A program made the translations under genes and the position numbers. This document shows, in pieces, positions 35,137-48,274 of a DNA stretch of 64,000 bases (its first letter is position 1; each line of letters starts with the position of its first letter). The notes beneath the pieces were generated by a model that saw nothing but the letters and a program-made list of their open reading frames with translations, did no database searches and was not told the origin of the DNA. The stretch lies in contig WBMZ01006360.1 in the NCBI GenBank assembly GCA_013400975.1, positions 1 to 64,000 on the forward strand, given 5' to 3'. This stretch comes from Atrichornis clamosus. Lineage: Eukaryota; Chordata; Aves; Passeriformes; Menuridae.

Positions 35137-36379
35137 GTAAGTGTGAGTTCCTTAGAAAGAGAAACTCCAGTGTGAATTTTCTTCCAATTCCAAACTTCAG
35201 ATTTTTTTTCCCAGTCAATTTATTTCCCATTAGTCCTTCCCTCTCCAGCTCTCTTTCAGACATTCAGAGGACTCGCATCCCTGTTTGGCCTATGTCAGAC
35301 CAAGTAGCAGGCTCTGGGCAGCCTGTTCCTGAGCCATAAATCAGTGGGGACCCTGATTTCCCATGATCGGGAAAGGGCCTGCATGGGAGAGGAGATATTA
35401 GAAGTCTCATTCCTGTGGAAGGAGGTCACAAGCCACTTGAAGTATTTGCAAATTTCTCTGAGCCCAAATTTGTCTGCTCTTTAGGCACCCTGAAAGGAAG
35501 AGAAGAGGAATAAAGCCTGTGTCTGGGTCCTCTCTCAGCACCTGGGGACACTCACAGCAAAAGTGCAGAAGAGCTGTGTCGTGGTCATTTCTCTTAGTCT
35601 TCGTTTCAGAGCATTTCTTCAGTCTGAGGGAAGAAATCCAACCCTCCAGTCTTTGGTTAGAACCTCAGCTAGTAAAATAGATCACCTTTTTCAGGAGAGA
35701 ATAAGAATTATGAAATCACAGTTAACGAGTTCAGTCTGGAATCGACGGGGATGCTATGGTAGTTTACATGTGCTCCATGAAATCCTGGAGCTGTTACAGG
35801 GGGCAGTGGCTCACGGAGAGGCTGCACAAGTGCGGGATATCTGGGATGACAAGTCCTTCCACCTGGAATCTAACTGAAATGGAGATGTTTTTGAAAGTCA
35901 GTACTGTGTCAGTATTTCAGATGTCCAGTTTTCCCATGTGTCAGGGAGTTCCTCCTCCTCCTCAGAAGCACTCGAATGGGAGGAGCCATCTCAAGAGAGT
36001 CATTCTATCCTCAGTACCAAGATCTTCTAAATGGCAAAGCTGGTCTGATAATCAGCCAAAAGCATCTGGACAGGCATTTCTTTTGACAGAATCATTCTTA
36101 ACTTTAGCATCAAATCATTTTTTCTCTGAAAGGGTGGTCAGGGACTGGCAAAGGCTGCCCAGAGCAGTGGTGGTGTCACCATTCCTGAAAGGGTTCGAAA
36201 CACACATAGATGTGGCACTTGGTGACATGGTGTGTTTGGCCAAAGGTTGGACATGATGGTCTTGGAGGTCTTTTCCAACCTCGATGATTTGTGATTCTAT
36301 AAACAATACATTCTCCTCCTGTGATAAAGTTTTGTTGTCTCAAGAGCTGCCTAATTATATGGTTTGCCTTTCATCCTAG
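35137..36379 (+). other. PPP1R12B: PPP1R12B intron (1.2 kb)
   Basis: One plus-strand CR1 (36121-36300). 35137-36120 otherwise without recognisable content. Confidence 0.85.
36121..36300 (+). repeat. CR1 LINE tail (type C)
   Basis: CTGAAAGGGTGGTCAGGGAC, AAGGCTGCCCAGAGCAGTGG, GGTCTTTTCCAACCTCGATG, TTGTGATTCTAT. It ends 79 bp before the next exon. Confidence 0.92.
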
Positions 36380-36424
36380 GATGATGATGAAGTTGATGGA
36401 AACGAGGAAGTGAAGGATTCTCGG
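36380..36424 (+). CDS. PPP1R12B: PPP1R12B exon: DDDEVDGNEEVKDSR
   Basis: 45-nt exon, 15 codons, phase 0-0: DDDEVDGNEEVKDSR, matching human DEDETDGSEEVKETW, which is followed by HERLSR. The last residue is Arg (CGG) where human has Trp (TGG). Acceptor tttcatcctag, donor gtaagt. The next exon (HERLSR…) is not in the window, so the intron that follows is at least 27.5 kb. Confidence 0.95.
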
Positions 36425-38912
36425 GTAAGTGAGACCATCTGTCTGAGTCGTTGGTGTGTCACACTTGGGTGTTGGTGGCAAGGAGTGTTCTATGGCTTTG
36501 CCCTTGTCTGTAGGAGAGGGTCAGGTTCTGTTCAGGAGTATGAACAGGGAGGTAGTTCCAAGCAGCAAATTCCTGAGAGGTTTCTCTTGCGAAAGATAAA
36601 GAATATGTGCAGAGTTCAAAGCTGGCTCTTCGAGAATGCACAGGAGTCCTGGAGCCTGGAGGGAGCACAGGGGTCGGGCTGCAGTGCCAGGGCAGTGGGA
36701 TCTCTGATGGGATCTCAGGTGTCCCGAGGAAGGGGTGTGCCCTTGGGCCTCGGAACCGCCCTGATGCTGTTACTTTGGACAGTATGGTTTGTGTTTCTGA
36801 AATCTGCTCTCCTGTCTCCTCATGGATTTTTCTTGGGGAAATGGTCTTTGCAAGCAGCACGTCAGAGGTTGTTCCATGTTCCCCTGTTCTTGCAATAGTC
36901 TCATTATCCTTGGAAGCCCTTTCTTTCCTTTTATAATAATTACTGGGTCCCTCCAAATTGCCTTGGTTTGCTTTGGTTTTGTCTGTCTTTGTCTGAAACG
37001 CATTTGAGCCTGACAACATGACTGACTCTGACAATGTCAAAGCCAAATACATTTCCAAGCTATTAAAGCACAATGTACAAGACCTGGGAGAAACAGCAAA
37101 TGCAAGGTTGCACAGGGGTCAGCCTGCTTGTGGAATGTTTCATTTCTGCTGGAAAATGTTGAACTTGGGGTAGCCTTTCCCTACACTTTGCAATGCAGTA
37201 GAGTGATTGAAGCATCATTTAGTTGGAATTAACTGCTTCTTTGCTGAGAATTGGCAGTAACACTCTTCAGACCCTATTTTTGTTTTTCGTCCTGCAATAT
37301 TCGGTCAGAATGCAGCAAAGTCACGGCTGGGACCAGAGACTCACGTGGTGCTGGGATGGCTCTTAGCATGTGCTTATCTTTCCATGCCAGCCGTTGCTTC
37401 CCAGTGCTTACTTTGCACTTTACTCCACTTGAAATGTGAGATATTCCTGCTCACAGAAGCATCACCTGCTTCGAGGAGCCCAGCTCTTCCCACAGGAGTT
37501 TCTGCTCATCACAGTGCAGAGCTTCCTGAAATCCTCACTGAACCCTGCAGGAAAGATTTGGCCATTTATCGTCATTAAAATTGTTTTGACACTTCTGCTG
37601 CCTCAGAGTAAGGCTGGAGGAGGGGAGTTTTGTAATGTGTGAAAAGTAATAATCATAATAGGGACACCTTGTTTCCAGCAGGCATGTTTGGGACTTGCTG
37701 GGAATGTCTTGTTCTGCTGGGAAGTTGTCCCAGATTAGCTAAATTAAGACAAAAGAGTAGCTGAGGCCGCAGGTTTGGAGGCTTCCTAGAGTCTGGTCCT
37801 AAAATTGCTGAAGATTTTATTGAGCACAGTCCTCACTGCTCATGTAAATAGATAAGCTGCACTTGGGGAGGACCCAGCTGCCCAAAAATTCAAGGTCACC
37901 CAGTCTCTTACAATTAATGATGCTGGTTTTCCCCAAATTAACAGCAAGAATTCCTTTTGTCTTACACTTCCCTTGATTTTCTTGTGGGTTCCATGTAACA
38001 GCAGAGCAACTTCCCTTCAGTTCCATCAGCCCCTTTGTGCAGGTGCTTTGGGGCAGCAGCACCATGGTTCCTTACACACCCAGTGTACCTTAGACCTGGG
38101 TTAGACTCTCCTCCCACATCTGCCAGAGCTGTTTTTCCCATTTTCTCAGTCCTCTTGTTTTTAGCCAGTTTCTAGTTTTATTTTCTTCCCTGCATGCCTA
38201 CAACATCATGTCACTTGATCAGTCTTCCGTGGTTTATTTGAGATCCAATTCAGAGATTTCTGTCCTAACTGGCCATCACTTTGGCAGGAATCAGGGAGCA
38301 GCTCCCTGTTTTCAGTTCTAGTACCAAGAAAAAAGTACAATTAATAATCATTAATTCATTAATAACAATAATTATAGAATGGCAGGTGCCACAGTGTCAC
38401 CAGGTTGTGGACTTGAACACACTGGAGTGTCCCATTTTAGTTGCAGACTCCCAAAGACTCTCTCATTTTATGGGAACAGTTACATTTTCCTCCAGTGTTT
38501 GTATCTTGGCTGATACCAAGACAATTTAATGAAAGCCAGAAAAGGCCTTACTTGAAATCCCTCCTCCAAGCTCTGCAGTGCTGGAGACTAGCAAAGGAAA
38601 GGTAAAGGCAGTTGTGGAAAAAAAAGGAGCAAATACATGTTGTTCTAATTCTCAGAAGTGGATGAATTCTTTTGGCTGAGCTCATGAGCACCAGCGTGGG
38701 AAACCAGCCCAGACACTTTGGCTGAGCTTTGGGCAACGGAGAGGTCTCGTAATGGGATGTGTTGGGATCTTCTGCTCTCACCCCCTCTCTGCTTGGGATG
38801 CAGACTGCCTGGATGCACTGTGGAAAGTTGGAAGAGCAGACAAAGTTTTATTGTGGAATAAATGTTTAAGGGCACAAGGTCTTCGGCTGGAAAAAGCCTC
38901 TAGGGAAGCAGC

Positions 38913-39012
38913 TTTAGGAGAGGTTTTTGCATGGTTCCACTGGGAAGGAGCTGCAAAGGAAAGAGTTTGTGTAGGGTCTGGGCAGACCTCAGCTCAAAGC
39001 AAAGATGGGGGG
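38913..39012. repeat. Unclassified direct repeat, copy 1
   Basis: TTTAGGAGAGGTTTTTGCAT then AAGGAGCTGCAAAGGAAAGA and GTAGGGTCTGGGCAGACCTC. About 90% identical to 40303-40402. It does not look like CR1. Flanks of the two copies do not match by eye. Confidence 0.8.
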
Positions 39013-39365
39013 GAAGCTGGGCCACAGTCTTATCTCTGTTTGTCAGAAAGTAAGAATTGGGAGAGTCTGAAAGTTCCTGTTAGACTCAGACTGAGGCAGG
39101 GGCAGGCTGGAGCTGGGAAACCTTCCCTGTTCCCTCAAGCCACTGACTGTGAAATACCAGTGGGAATTCCAGTCTTGGTGAGGCCAGTGAGGACAAATGC
39201 AACAGTCAGTGCAGACAGGGATCAGTGGCTCAGTTCAGGATGCAGCAGTTGGAGGAAGATGATGAAGACTAAAGAGATCCAGTGTTCCCTTTCAGAGCAA
39301 GTTTTCCTTATCCCTGCCTCTGATGGCCTGGACTTGACCCTGACGTAGAATTCCAGAACCTCTTA

Positions 39366-39532
39366 CAGACTGGTTTGGGTTGGATGGGGCCTTAAAGCCC
39401 ACCCAGTTGCACACCCTGCCGTGGGCAGGGACACCTTCCACTGGACCAGGTTGCTCCAATCTCTGTCCAGCCTGGCCTTGAACATTTCCAGGGATGGGGC
39501 TGCCACAGCTTCTCTGGGCAACTTCTGCCAAT
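39366..39532 (-). repeat. CR1 LINE tail (type A)
   Basis: CAGACTGGTTTGGGTTGG at the start, GTGGGCAGGGACACCTTCC, then GCCACAGCTTCTCTGGGCAA; reverse strand. Confidence 0.93.
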
Positions 39533-40302
39533 GCTGTTGCACAGCAGGAGCAATTGGGGACAAATTTGGTGGAAAAGTGTATTTTAAATGACAGACCATA
39601 GAGAACAAGCAGAAAATGTTTGTAATCATTTAAAGGATTTCTGTTCCTTGCAGTTCTCTGCAGGGGCATTACAGACGTGCCTCACCCACAGGAGAGTTTG
39701 TCAAAGGAAAACTTCCAATTCAGGGGAAGACACTGAGTGTTGTGTTGGTAAAATAACAATTTCTGGGCAGTAAAAGTATCAAAGAAAATGTCTGTTGTCA
39801 TGAACTGCCTCCAGGACAGTCTGTATAGCCCAGTAGAAACCCCAGACACACTAATGGAATTAACTTTTATGGAGGAATAGCACTGAAACGTTTGATTGTG
39901 AATTACGATTGCAGTAAGTGGATTAAATAGGCTCCATTCCTGTCTCCCTGCACTTTGATTTATGGAATGAACCAGGCTCACTCTGGTTTGTAAATAAGTG
40001 TTCTGCCTAATTGTACTGTTACCATTAAATCACCAGATGCAACTGGATACCAATATCAACTGAATCTCTGTCTTAGAAGGACTGAATTTCTAAACTTAAT
40101 TCCACGAGTTCTAAGGAAAGACCAATGAACTGGAAAATTCCTTATGCAAACTAAATGTCTTAATGTTATTGCTGATTCAGAGCTATGACTTGGGAGTCCT
40201 GATTTTGGTGTGTCCTATTTCTCACCTATATTTTTGCTTTTAGTGCCGTTTTATCCTTCCACAGGGGCTTCAGTTCAGCTTTTGTCATCGTGCTGTTTGC
40301 CT

Positions 40303-40402
40303 TTTAGGAGAGGTTTTTGCATAGTTTCACTGAGAAGGAGCTGCAGAGGAAAGAGTTTTTGTAGGGTCTGGGCAGACCTGAGCCCAAAGCAGAGGTGGGG
40401 GA
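40303..40402. repeat. Unclassified direct repeat, copy 2
   Basis: Second copy of the 38913-39012 unit, same orientation, 1390 bp downstream, with about 10 single-base differences in 100 and no gap. Confidence 0.8.
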
Positions 40403-42647
40403 GAGTAACTAGAAGATCTTGACCAGTTTTTGTTGAGTGTTTAGTGAATGGTCTGTCGTAGCCAGACTGGGTGTACTGGGAGCCCTGGGAGTCCCCAGCA
40501 GTTCTTGCCCCTTTCCCAGTGCTGTGCCAGCCAACTCTGTGCCTGTGGGCTGTGTTTGGAAGCCAAGGAAGGCTCCGAGTCCTCCACTTTCAGGACTCAC
40601 ATTTCCTAATATGGTAAGGTATGTCTGCAAGGGCTGAGCTGTTTTGCTGGGATACAAGGGAAAGTTGACCAGTAAAAGGAAGAAAATAGGTGAACTTCAG
40701 GCCAGCTGATAAGAAACTGAAAACCTTTTATCCAGACAAGCTCTATATGGTGATGTTCATCCTATGCCTCATTGCTGCTGGCCCAGGGTCCCTTCTGGGG
40801 ACTGAGGATATGAGTATTTTCCCCTGGTTTTACCCTGGAATGTTTACTTTTAGCAGAGATGAGGTGTGATGTGGGAGGGAAACCATCTGGCCCCTGTCCA
40901 GGGGCACGTAGGTGGCACCGTGCATCACTTGCACGGTGTAGTTAAATTAGAGAGCATTTAATTCTGTGTAACATAAGGCTGGGAGAGACTGGCTCTGGTT
41001 GGTCCTGTTCATAAACAAATTGCTCTAATGGGCTGTGTATGCTGCGAGGAAAGATCTTTAGTATGTGTACAGCAATATAAAATAGCAAAGTGCTGCAGGA
41101 AGGAGCATGAGCTGAGGCTTTGCCACAGAGCTTGAATGTGGTGAAGAACAGCCTCATCGAGTTCAGAGTGCCCTGGATTCTCTGGGAGGTGGAGCGGGCA
41201 GGCACCAGAGAAATTAAAATTCATTCTGCAAATATTGCTACTAAAATGGTTCACATCTGCACAGAGGATTTGCCCTGTGAGTTCTCCAGCCCAACGTGCT
41301 TGTGTTGGTTTGTGTTGGTTTTTCTTAACATCAGTATGTGGAGAAGGGCATCAGCCTGGGTGGCTGCTCTGCTCTCCCTGTTGGTGCAGCACTTCTTTCC
41401 TCAGCCTGGCTCTGAGCTCCTATTTCCAGCTCTGGGAAAGCATATTGTTTGTGCCTAAAGCCAAGTGATCCAAGTGGGTTATGTGACTACAGGGTTACAG
41501 CTAAATACCTTCAGGTGAATTCCTCTAATTCACAGTGCTGCTGAATTAGGAAGGTGTAATGTGAAGCAGTGGCCATGGTGAGGAGGGGGATGAGTAACAC
41601 AAAACCAGCTAAAATCTGATCTGTGAGGCCTGGGAAGATGAAGCAAAACAGTGAGTCCTCCAGGAATGATTTCCAAGGTCACAGACTCATAACTATTTAA
41701 GGTAGCTTTATGCTTTAGCATCTTGTTGAGTAGGTTACTGTCAGCCTGCGGTGCAGTCCGAGCTGACTCATCTCTCTCAGCTGTCAGCAGGTCATTGCCC
41801 TGCAGCCCTGGGGCTGGGCTGGCCCTGCAGCAGCCACCCACAGCTCCCTTGGCTGCTGCTGGCATTGCTGGGAGGCCTCTGCACTCACTTCAGATGATCC
41901 CAGTTCACCCCAGGCTCGTCTTCCTTTGCCTACATGGCAGCCATTGCACAGGGGTCTGGGATCTTCTTGCTTTCTTCCCAGAAGGGGCTGGGAGCAGTGT
42001 GATGGATAGGGTGGCAGCAGGATCCATGACATGTGTGTGCATCTCTCCAGTGCTGTGTGGACACAGCACAGCCACTCCAGGAGATGGGAGCACTCACTTC
42101 AGACCCACTGGCCTGAGGAGCAGCACTGCTCCTGGACCATATCCCAAAGACAGAATAAATCTAACTATTGTTTTATGTCTAATTATGTTTATAATTTCTG
42201 ATTTTTTAAAGGTTAACCATATATGGTTGTTGCTTACACATGTAATAGAGCATCCTATCACTTCTTGTGGGAAACTGTCAAAATCTGTCTCCTCATGACG
42301 TGTTCAAATCTATGGAAAGGAGAAATACCTCTGACTGCTGAACTACGTGGAGCAGGTTCTGGGCCCCTCCAGGAGCTGATGGTCTGTACTTTGGTGTCAG
42401 TCATCCAGCAGGCTGGGGGAGGATGTCTCTCCTGACATGATTGAAGTCATCCTCAAAAAAACATGATCTGCTGAATTAAAATTCCTGCCTACAGCAGTAC
42501 ATGTCTGAGTGGGCCTTAATGGCTGTGTCATGGTGACACAGGTGTCTGCCTTGGAGAGCAGGGCACTGGGGGCAGTGGGAGGGGGCTGCAGCTCATGGAA
42601 CTGGGATTGTCGTGCTCCGGCTTTGCTGTCTGACCCTTCTCCCTGGG

Positions 42648-43172
42648 GAATCCCCACCTGGAGCCCTGCATCCACCCCTGGGATCCCAGCACAGGAAGGA
42701 CGTGGAGCTGCTGGAGAGAGTCCAGAGGAGGCCATGGAGATGCTCCACGGGCTGGAGGCCCTCTGCTCTGCAGCCAGGCTGGGAGAGCTGGAGGTGTTCA
42801 CCTGGAGAAGAGAAGGATCCAGGGGGACCTGAGAGCCCCTTCGAGTGCCTAAAGGGGCTCCAGGAGAGCTGGAGAGGGACCTGGGACAAGGGATGGAGGG
42901 ACAGGACACGGGGCAGAGGCTTCCCACTGCCAGAGGGCAGGGTTAGATGGGATATTGGGAAGGAATTGTTCCCTGTGAGGGTGGGGAGGCCCTGGCACAG
43001 GTTGCCCAGAGAAGCTTTGGCTGCCCCATCACTGGGAGTGTCCAAGGCTGGGTTGGACAGGGCTTGGAGCAGCCTGGGATAGTGGAAGGTGTCCCTGCCC
43101 ATGGCAGGGGTGGAACAAGATGGACTTTAATGTCCCTTCCAACCCAAACTATCCTGTGGTTCTAGGATTCTG
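42648..43172 (+). repeat. CR1 LINE 3' end, long copy (type A)
   Basis: ~525 bp: ATCCCAGCACAGGAAGGACG, GAGTCCAGAGGAGGCCATGG, CTGGAGAAGAGAAGGATCC, CAGGTTGCCCAGAGAAGC, then the tail CCAACCCAAACTATCCTG. Open frames here (up to ~170 codons) are chance frames in CR1 3' UTR. Confidence 0.94.
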
Positions 43173-43723
43173 TGGATGCTTCTCTGTTGCAAAGCCTCCA
43201 TGAAGCTGATTGTCCTCCTCTCCTGCCATCCCCTGCAGTCCCACGTTTATGTAGTAAATTATTTATCTCACAGACATGTCCAGAAGGACTGAAAAGCAGA
43301 AGTTGTCCTGACACATGTCTAACAGAGAATTCAGGAGTAATCTAAATTTGTTTGGAAAATTTAAGTCAAATTCTCTGACAATAAAATATCATTTGGAAAC
43401 AACCACTGTACGAAAAATTGTGTGTTGCTGTGATGCAAGTGTGGAGATGTTGTTTGTCCCCCTTGTCTTTAAAAGGTCACGTTTTGTTCAGAGTTTATAT
43501 CCTCCCACATGCTTCTCTTCAGAAAAAGCCTCATGTTTGGCAAGTCATTGTTAGTTTTTTGCTCTTGGACATGGAGTTTCCCTATCAGAAGCAGCATTGT
43601 TTGGAAGAAGCTTCTTCATTATTTGGTATGTCAAGATGTTGAATCCTTAAGCTGGAAAACTCCTTCCTAGCAGAAGTTTCCTACCTGCTCTGCTTTAATT
43701 CACACCTCACTGCTCATTATAGG

Positions 43724-44010
43724 GAGCCTGTAAGGGAGATGGAGAGGGACTTCTTAGAAGAGCATGTGAGATGGCTTCCCACTGCCTGGGGAGAGGTTTA
43801 GATCAGGTATTTGGAGCAAATCCTTCCCTGTGGGGGTGATGAGGCCATGGACAGGCTGCCCAGAGAAGCTGTGGCTGCCCCATCCCTGGGAGTGTCCAAG
43901 GCCAGGTTGGACTTGGAGCAACCTGGGATAGTGGAAGGTGTCCCTGCCCATGGCAGGATGGGAATGAGATGAACTTTGAGGTCCCTTCCAACCCAAAGCA
44001 TCCTGTTACT
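43724..44010 (+). repeat. CR1 LINE 3' end (type A)
   Basis: GAGATGGAGAGGGACTTCTT through GGTTGGACTTGGAGCAACCT to CCAACCCAAAGCATCCTG; a short internal deletion lies in the 'ACGGGGCTTGG' part relative to other copies. Confidence 0.9.
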
Positions 44011-44737
44011 CCATATTGGGTACCTGCCACGTACCCAGTGCTGGGCACTGTTGCGGGTGGTTTCGGTGGGGTTTTGCCATACGTACACATTCCTTTGCTG
44101 TTAGATTTCATCCTTGGGATTGGACATAACCTTGTGCCTCACACCGTGCTGCTGGAGAAGGAAGGCCAGAAGCAGGCGTGGAGCACAGTTAGATGACAGT
44201 GTGAAGTTACACACTTACCTGGCCAGTGGCACTGGAACACTGTTGTGTGTCAGGCAGTCCCTTCCCCAGCTGAGCTGACAGACAGGTTTTACAGCCATGG
44301 AGTGGCTCCAGTGGGTACAGGGAGTCTGATGAATGTAGATAAAGAGCAGAATGGATCATGACTATTGTGAGTGCCCTGAGATTTTTATTTCTCTATGTCA
44401 TATTTTGGAAAGCCCCTTAGCTTGAAATAGCTGTTTGCATCTGGTTCTTGTACTGCTGTTTGCTTTTTCAGCTTCCCTGACATGGGCTGTTCATAGCTGT
44501 GCAAATTGCTGCTGCATTCCTCCTTATAAGAAACCTGGATGGGAAGAGGGAACCTGTCAGGAAACACTTGGAGAGTGCGACTGCTGGACAGCTTCCCCTG
44601 GAAAATCTAATGTTCCAGTACTATTTTATCCTTCATGGTTGTAACTGGGTGAAATCATTTGATTTTTGGCATGAGCAATGCTCAAACTGGACTTGTGAGT
44701 GGACACAGCAGAGCATCTCTCTGGATTTGCTGAAGCC

Positions 44738-45169
44738 TGTCCAGAGAAGGGAACAGAGCTGGGGAAGGGTCTGGAGCACCAGAAGCAGCTGGGGGGGCGC
44801 AGCCTGGAGAAAAGAAGGCTCAGGGGGGCCTTTCTGGCTCTGCACAACTCCCTGACAGGAGGGGGCAGCCAGGGGGGGCTGGGCTCTGCTCCCAGGGAAA
44901 GAGGGACAGGGCAAGAGGAGTGGCCTCGAGCTCTGCCGGGGGAGGGTCAGGTTGGATACTGGGGAAGATTTCTTCCCTGAAAGGTGGTCAGGCCCTGGCA
45001 CAGGCTGCCCAGGGCAGAGGAGGAATTGCCATCCCTGGAAGTGTTCAAAAAACTTGTGGCTGTGACGCTTGGGGAAATGGTTTAGTGGTGAACGTGGCAG
45101 TGCTGGGGGAATGGTTGGAGTCGATCTTAAAGGTCTTTTCCAAAATTAACGATCCTTGATTCTGTGATT
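44738..45169 (+). repeat. CR1 LINE 3' end (type C)
   Basis: TCCAGAGAAGGGAACAGAGC, CTGGAGAAAAGAAGGCTCAG, CTCCCTGACAGGAGGGGGCA, ATGGTTTAGTGGTGAACGTG, TTGATTCTGTGATTG. Very like the 48826 copy, so the same subfamily. Confidence 0.92.
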
Positions 45170-45539
45170 GTGTAATTTTATCATGCTGCTTTTTTTGAAC
45201 AAGACATGGTATTGAGTTCAGGAAAGAAGCCCCACTGTGAAAAGGCAGAGCCAGGTTTTGTGTGGACATGAAGCAAGTTCTCCATAGACACCAGTCCAGT
45301 CCCTGGTGTACAGACCTGGCGAGGATTTTGACACGACAATAGGCCGTGCTGGGGTGGCCTCAGAGCTTGTACCTGTGGCTGCATTCACAGCCTTGAATGG
45401 AATCTTGTCTGTGACCTCAGAGACATTTAATTTTTGCAAAGCTGCCACATCTGTCCCCTCCAACAAGAGCCTGTTGTTGTGGTGTTGGTTTGTTGTTGCC
45501 AGTTATTGCCACCATTGCCACCCATTTCTGTAACCTGTG

Positions 45540-45773
45540 CCAGGGCAGATTCAGGCTGGAGATCAGGAAAAGTTACTACCCCAAGAGGGTGCTGGGCACT
45601 GACCAGGCTCCCCAGGGAATGGGCACAGTCCCAGGGCTGCCAGAGCTCCAGGAGAGTTTGGACAACACTCTCAGGGATGCACAGGGTGGGATTGTTGGGG
45701 TGTCTGTGCAGGGCCAGGGGTTGGATGGATGATCCTGCAGGTCCCTTCTGACTCAGGATATTCTGTGACTCTG
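45540..45773 (+). repeat. CR1 LINE 3' end (type B)
   Basis: TTCAGGCTGGAGATCAGG, GGTGCTGGGCACTGACCAGG, GCAGGGCCAGGGGTTGGATG, TATTCTGTGACTCTG. Confidence 0.92.
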
Positions 45774-46843
45774 AAATTAACAGCACATTCAGAGAGGGAA
45801 CATGAATGTCTGTGGGCTCTTTCAGAAACATTTCTGCCTTTGATACTCTCAGGCTGTGGCTTTGTCTGCCCTCTCCAGGCCCTCTCTCAGGTCCCCTTTG
45901 CTCTGGAAGTGCAGATCTGGATTGGTTTACTGGGCTTGTCCTGAGCTTTATCTTCAAATGATCATGAGCTCAAGACAGTGAAACCTCCTCCCTCTCTGCA
46001 GCCTTTCCTTTAGATCCAGTTCTCCCCCTCTGAAGTTAGGGATGTCCCCAGAGGGGTCAGTGAACAGTGCAGCTTCTCCTCCTGCTGTACCTGCTGGATT
46101 TGGGTATCCAAGCACCTTACCTGTTCTTCCAAAAACTCAGCTCTCTCCACAGAACTGCTGGAAGATGTTTCTTCTGCATGCAGAATTGGGCACTTGCAGG
46201 TGCTAAGGTGATGTTTCCCTGCTGAGAATGGTGCTTTTGGAACTGTCTTCACCCTTGCTTTTTATTTTCTCTATACGAAAGGAAAAAGAAAATAACTCTG
46301 AAATTTTATATTTAAAATGTGCTATTTTCAGCCCCACTAAAATGATCTGCATGTGCTGCTCAGTGGTAATCCATGTATGCCTAAGTCGTGGCACTTCCAG
46401 CCTTTTTATGAGAAATTTGGTGATGGGAATAAAAAGTGGGGGAAGAAGGATGCTATACAATGCAATTACAGTCTCTCAGCTGCTCTGTGTTTGTTTGGGA
46501 GGAGAGGAAGATCCTTTCCCTCTGCTTCCCATCTGCACAGCACCCCAGCAGATCTGCTCCTGGGAATCCTGGTCCGTGCACTGCGGAGGGAAGCGTGTTC
46601 CCTCCTCCGGTTTAAATTCCATTTATGGAAAACTGCAGCAGAGCCTGCACATCCCATTTACAGCACAGCTACTGCCTGACCATGTTGCTTTGCTCCAACT
46701 TGCTTTCAGCCCAACATAACCCTGACTGCCTTTTGCAGTGCTAAATAAACCCTGCGAGCTGTAATTGACCCTGGTACAGCTTGTGTTTAATTTAAAAGTC
46801 ATTTATTTACAGTAGGGGTTACAGTTGCTGTCCAGCAGCTATG

Positions 46844-46886
46844 ATTATTATTAATAATTATTATTATTGTTATTTTTTGAATTATT
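46844..46886. repeat. ATT-rich simple repeat
   Basis: Imperfect ATT units (ATTATTATTAATAATTATTA) followed by a T-run. Confidence 0.75.
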
Positions 46887-47493
46887 GAATCTTGAGATAC
46901 AAAGTTCCATTAAATAAGCTAAATCAAATCCCCAGAAGTACAGATTGTAGACAAGAGTACAAGTAATGTTTTAACAACTTATTTAAAGGTAATAGGTGTT
47001 GGCCTTGTTACTGCTAAAGAAATTCATGCATATGTGTTTATACAGCTATATGCAGACAGTTCCTTGGCTGTTCTACACGCACAGTTCCTTGGCTATAGTT
47101 GCTGTATTGCACATTTTCTGTAATCCAGCAGCTCCTCAGCTCCCCATGACTATGCCCCAGGAATAATAATTTGTATTTTGGAGCCAGTTTTTAGTTCTCT
47201 CACTGTACAAAGACATACTCAGTCAAAACTACCTGCTCAGGTTACCTACAGTGTCATGAGAACTTGGCTGTTAATAAGTAATGCAGAGGGTAAGAGTGGA
47301 GCTGAGTCACTAAATTTTCTAGATTGAAAAAGATCAATTAAACACAAAAAACAGACAACCAACCAATGCCATTAACCCCCAAGCTGCAGTCCAGTCCTTC
47401 TCCTGCTCTGTAACCACAGCAGAAAAGCCTTGTCAGGGAGAAAACTAAACACCACCCAGAACACGGAATAGGTGAGAAGTTTTGTGCCCCTGT

Positions 47494-47541
47494 AGGTCTT
47501 TTCCAGCCTTAATGACACTGTGATTCTCCGGTTCTGTGATC
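47494..47541 (+). repeat. CR1 LINE tail fragment (type C)
   Basis: Only ~48 bp: AGGTCTTTTCCAGCCTTAAT and GTGATTCTCCGGTTCTGTG. Shortest CR1 remnant recognised here. Confidence 0.75.
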
Positions 47542-48274
47542 CCATTTGAAGACTGGCTTTTGGTGGCATCTGCTGGGATAAGTGACAGTGCTGCCAAATC
47601 CAAATTCACTCACTGCACAGCAAAATGAGCAGTTTCTCTCCAGAACCAGCAGAATTTCTTTGCACAGAAAGCAATGGGTGCAGTGAATGAAGAGATGAGA
47701 GCAGGAGGGTTAACAAGGCTCAGCCTTTTCTTTCCAGCTGAATTCCTTTCCCAATTTTTTGGTGATACTCTAGAGACGTTTTACTGCAAGATCCCATGTA
47801 GGGGAGGCAGTGACTGGTTCCCCAGGGTGTAACCCTTCCTCTCTGGAGCCCCTTTAAACCAAAGCTGTTCCTGGCTGTTGGACCCGGCCTCGGGCTGGTC
47901 ACAGCTGGTCCTTTGCAGGTAACAGCACTTGGTCTGGTCCACATGTAGTGGCAGACAAGTGTAAGGCAAGGAGGATCCCCTGCCAGGGCCAAAGCACTGG
48001 TGCCATTCAGGGTGCACGCGGAATGTGTGTTATTTTGGGCTGAAGTAATCACAAACGCAGGATGTCCTGTGGTGACACAAATCACAGGATTTGTTAAATC
48101 CACAATATAAATGTTATTGCAGAGGGGAGGCACAGGACTGTGGCACTATGGATTTCAGTTTTGTGGGCCAGTCCAGTGACATAAAAGCAGTGGGGAATCT
48201 AATTCTGACTCTGTTCTGTAGAACCCATGAGGGTAGTTCGATGGTAAATGGGTTTTTCAAGCTTAAAGTGAGTT

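Noticed and set aside
36459..37073. 204-codon open frame on the - strand
   Set aside because: Intronic, mixed composition without known motifs, and no sign of promoter, splice structure or polyadenylation signal. Considered as a transposon remnant, but nothing supports it.
38752..39348. 198-codon open frame on the + strand
   Set aside because: Covers the unclassified repeat copy 1 and unrelated intron DNA; no recognisable protein.
41723..42298. 191-codon open frame on the + strand
   Set aside because: Intronic, Cys/His/Ser-rich by composition, no homology recognised.
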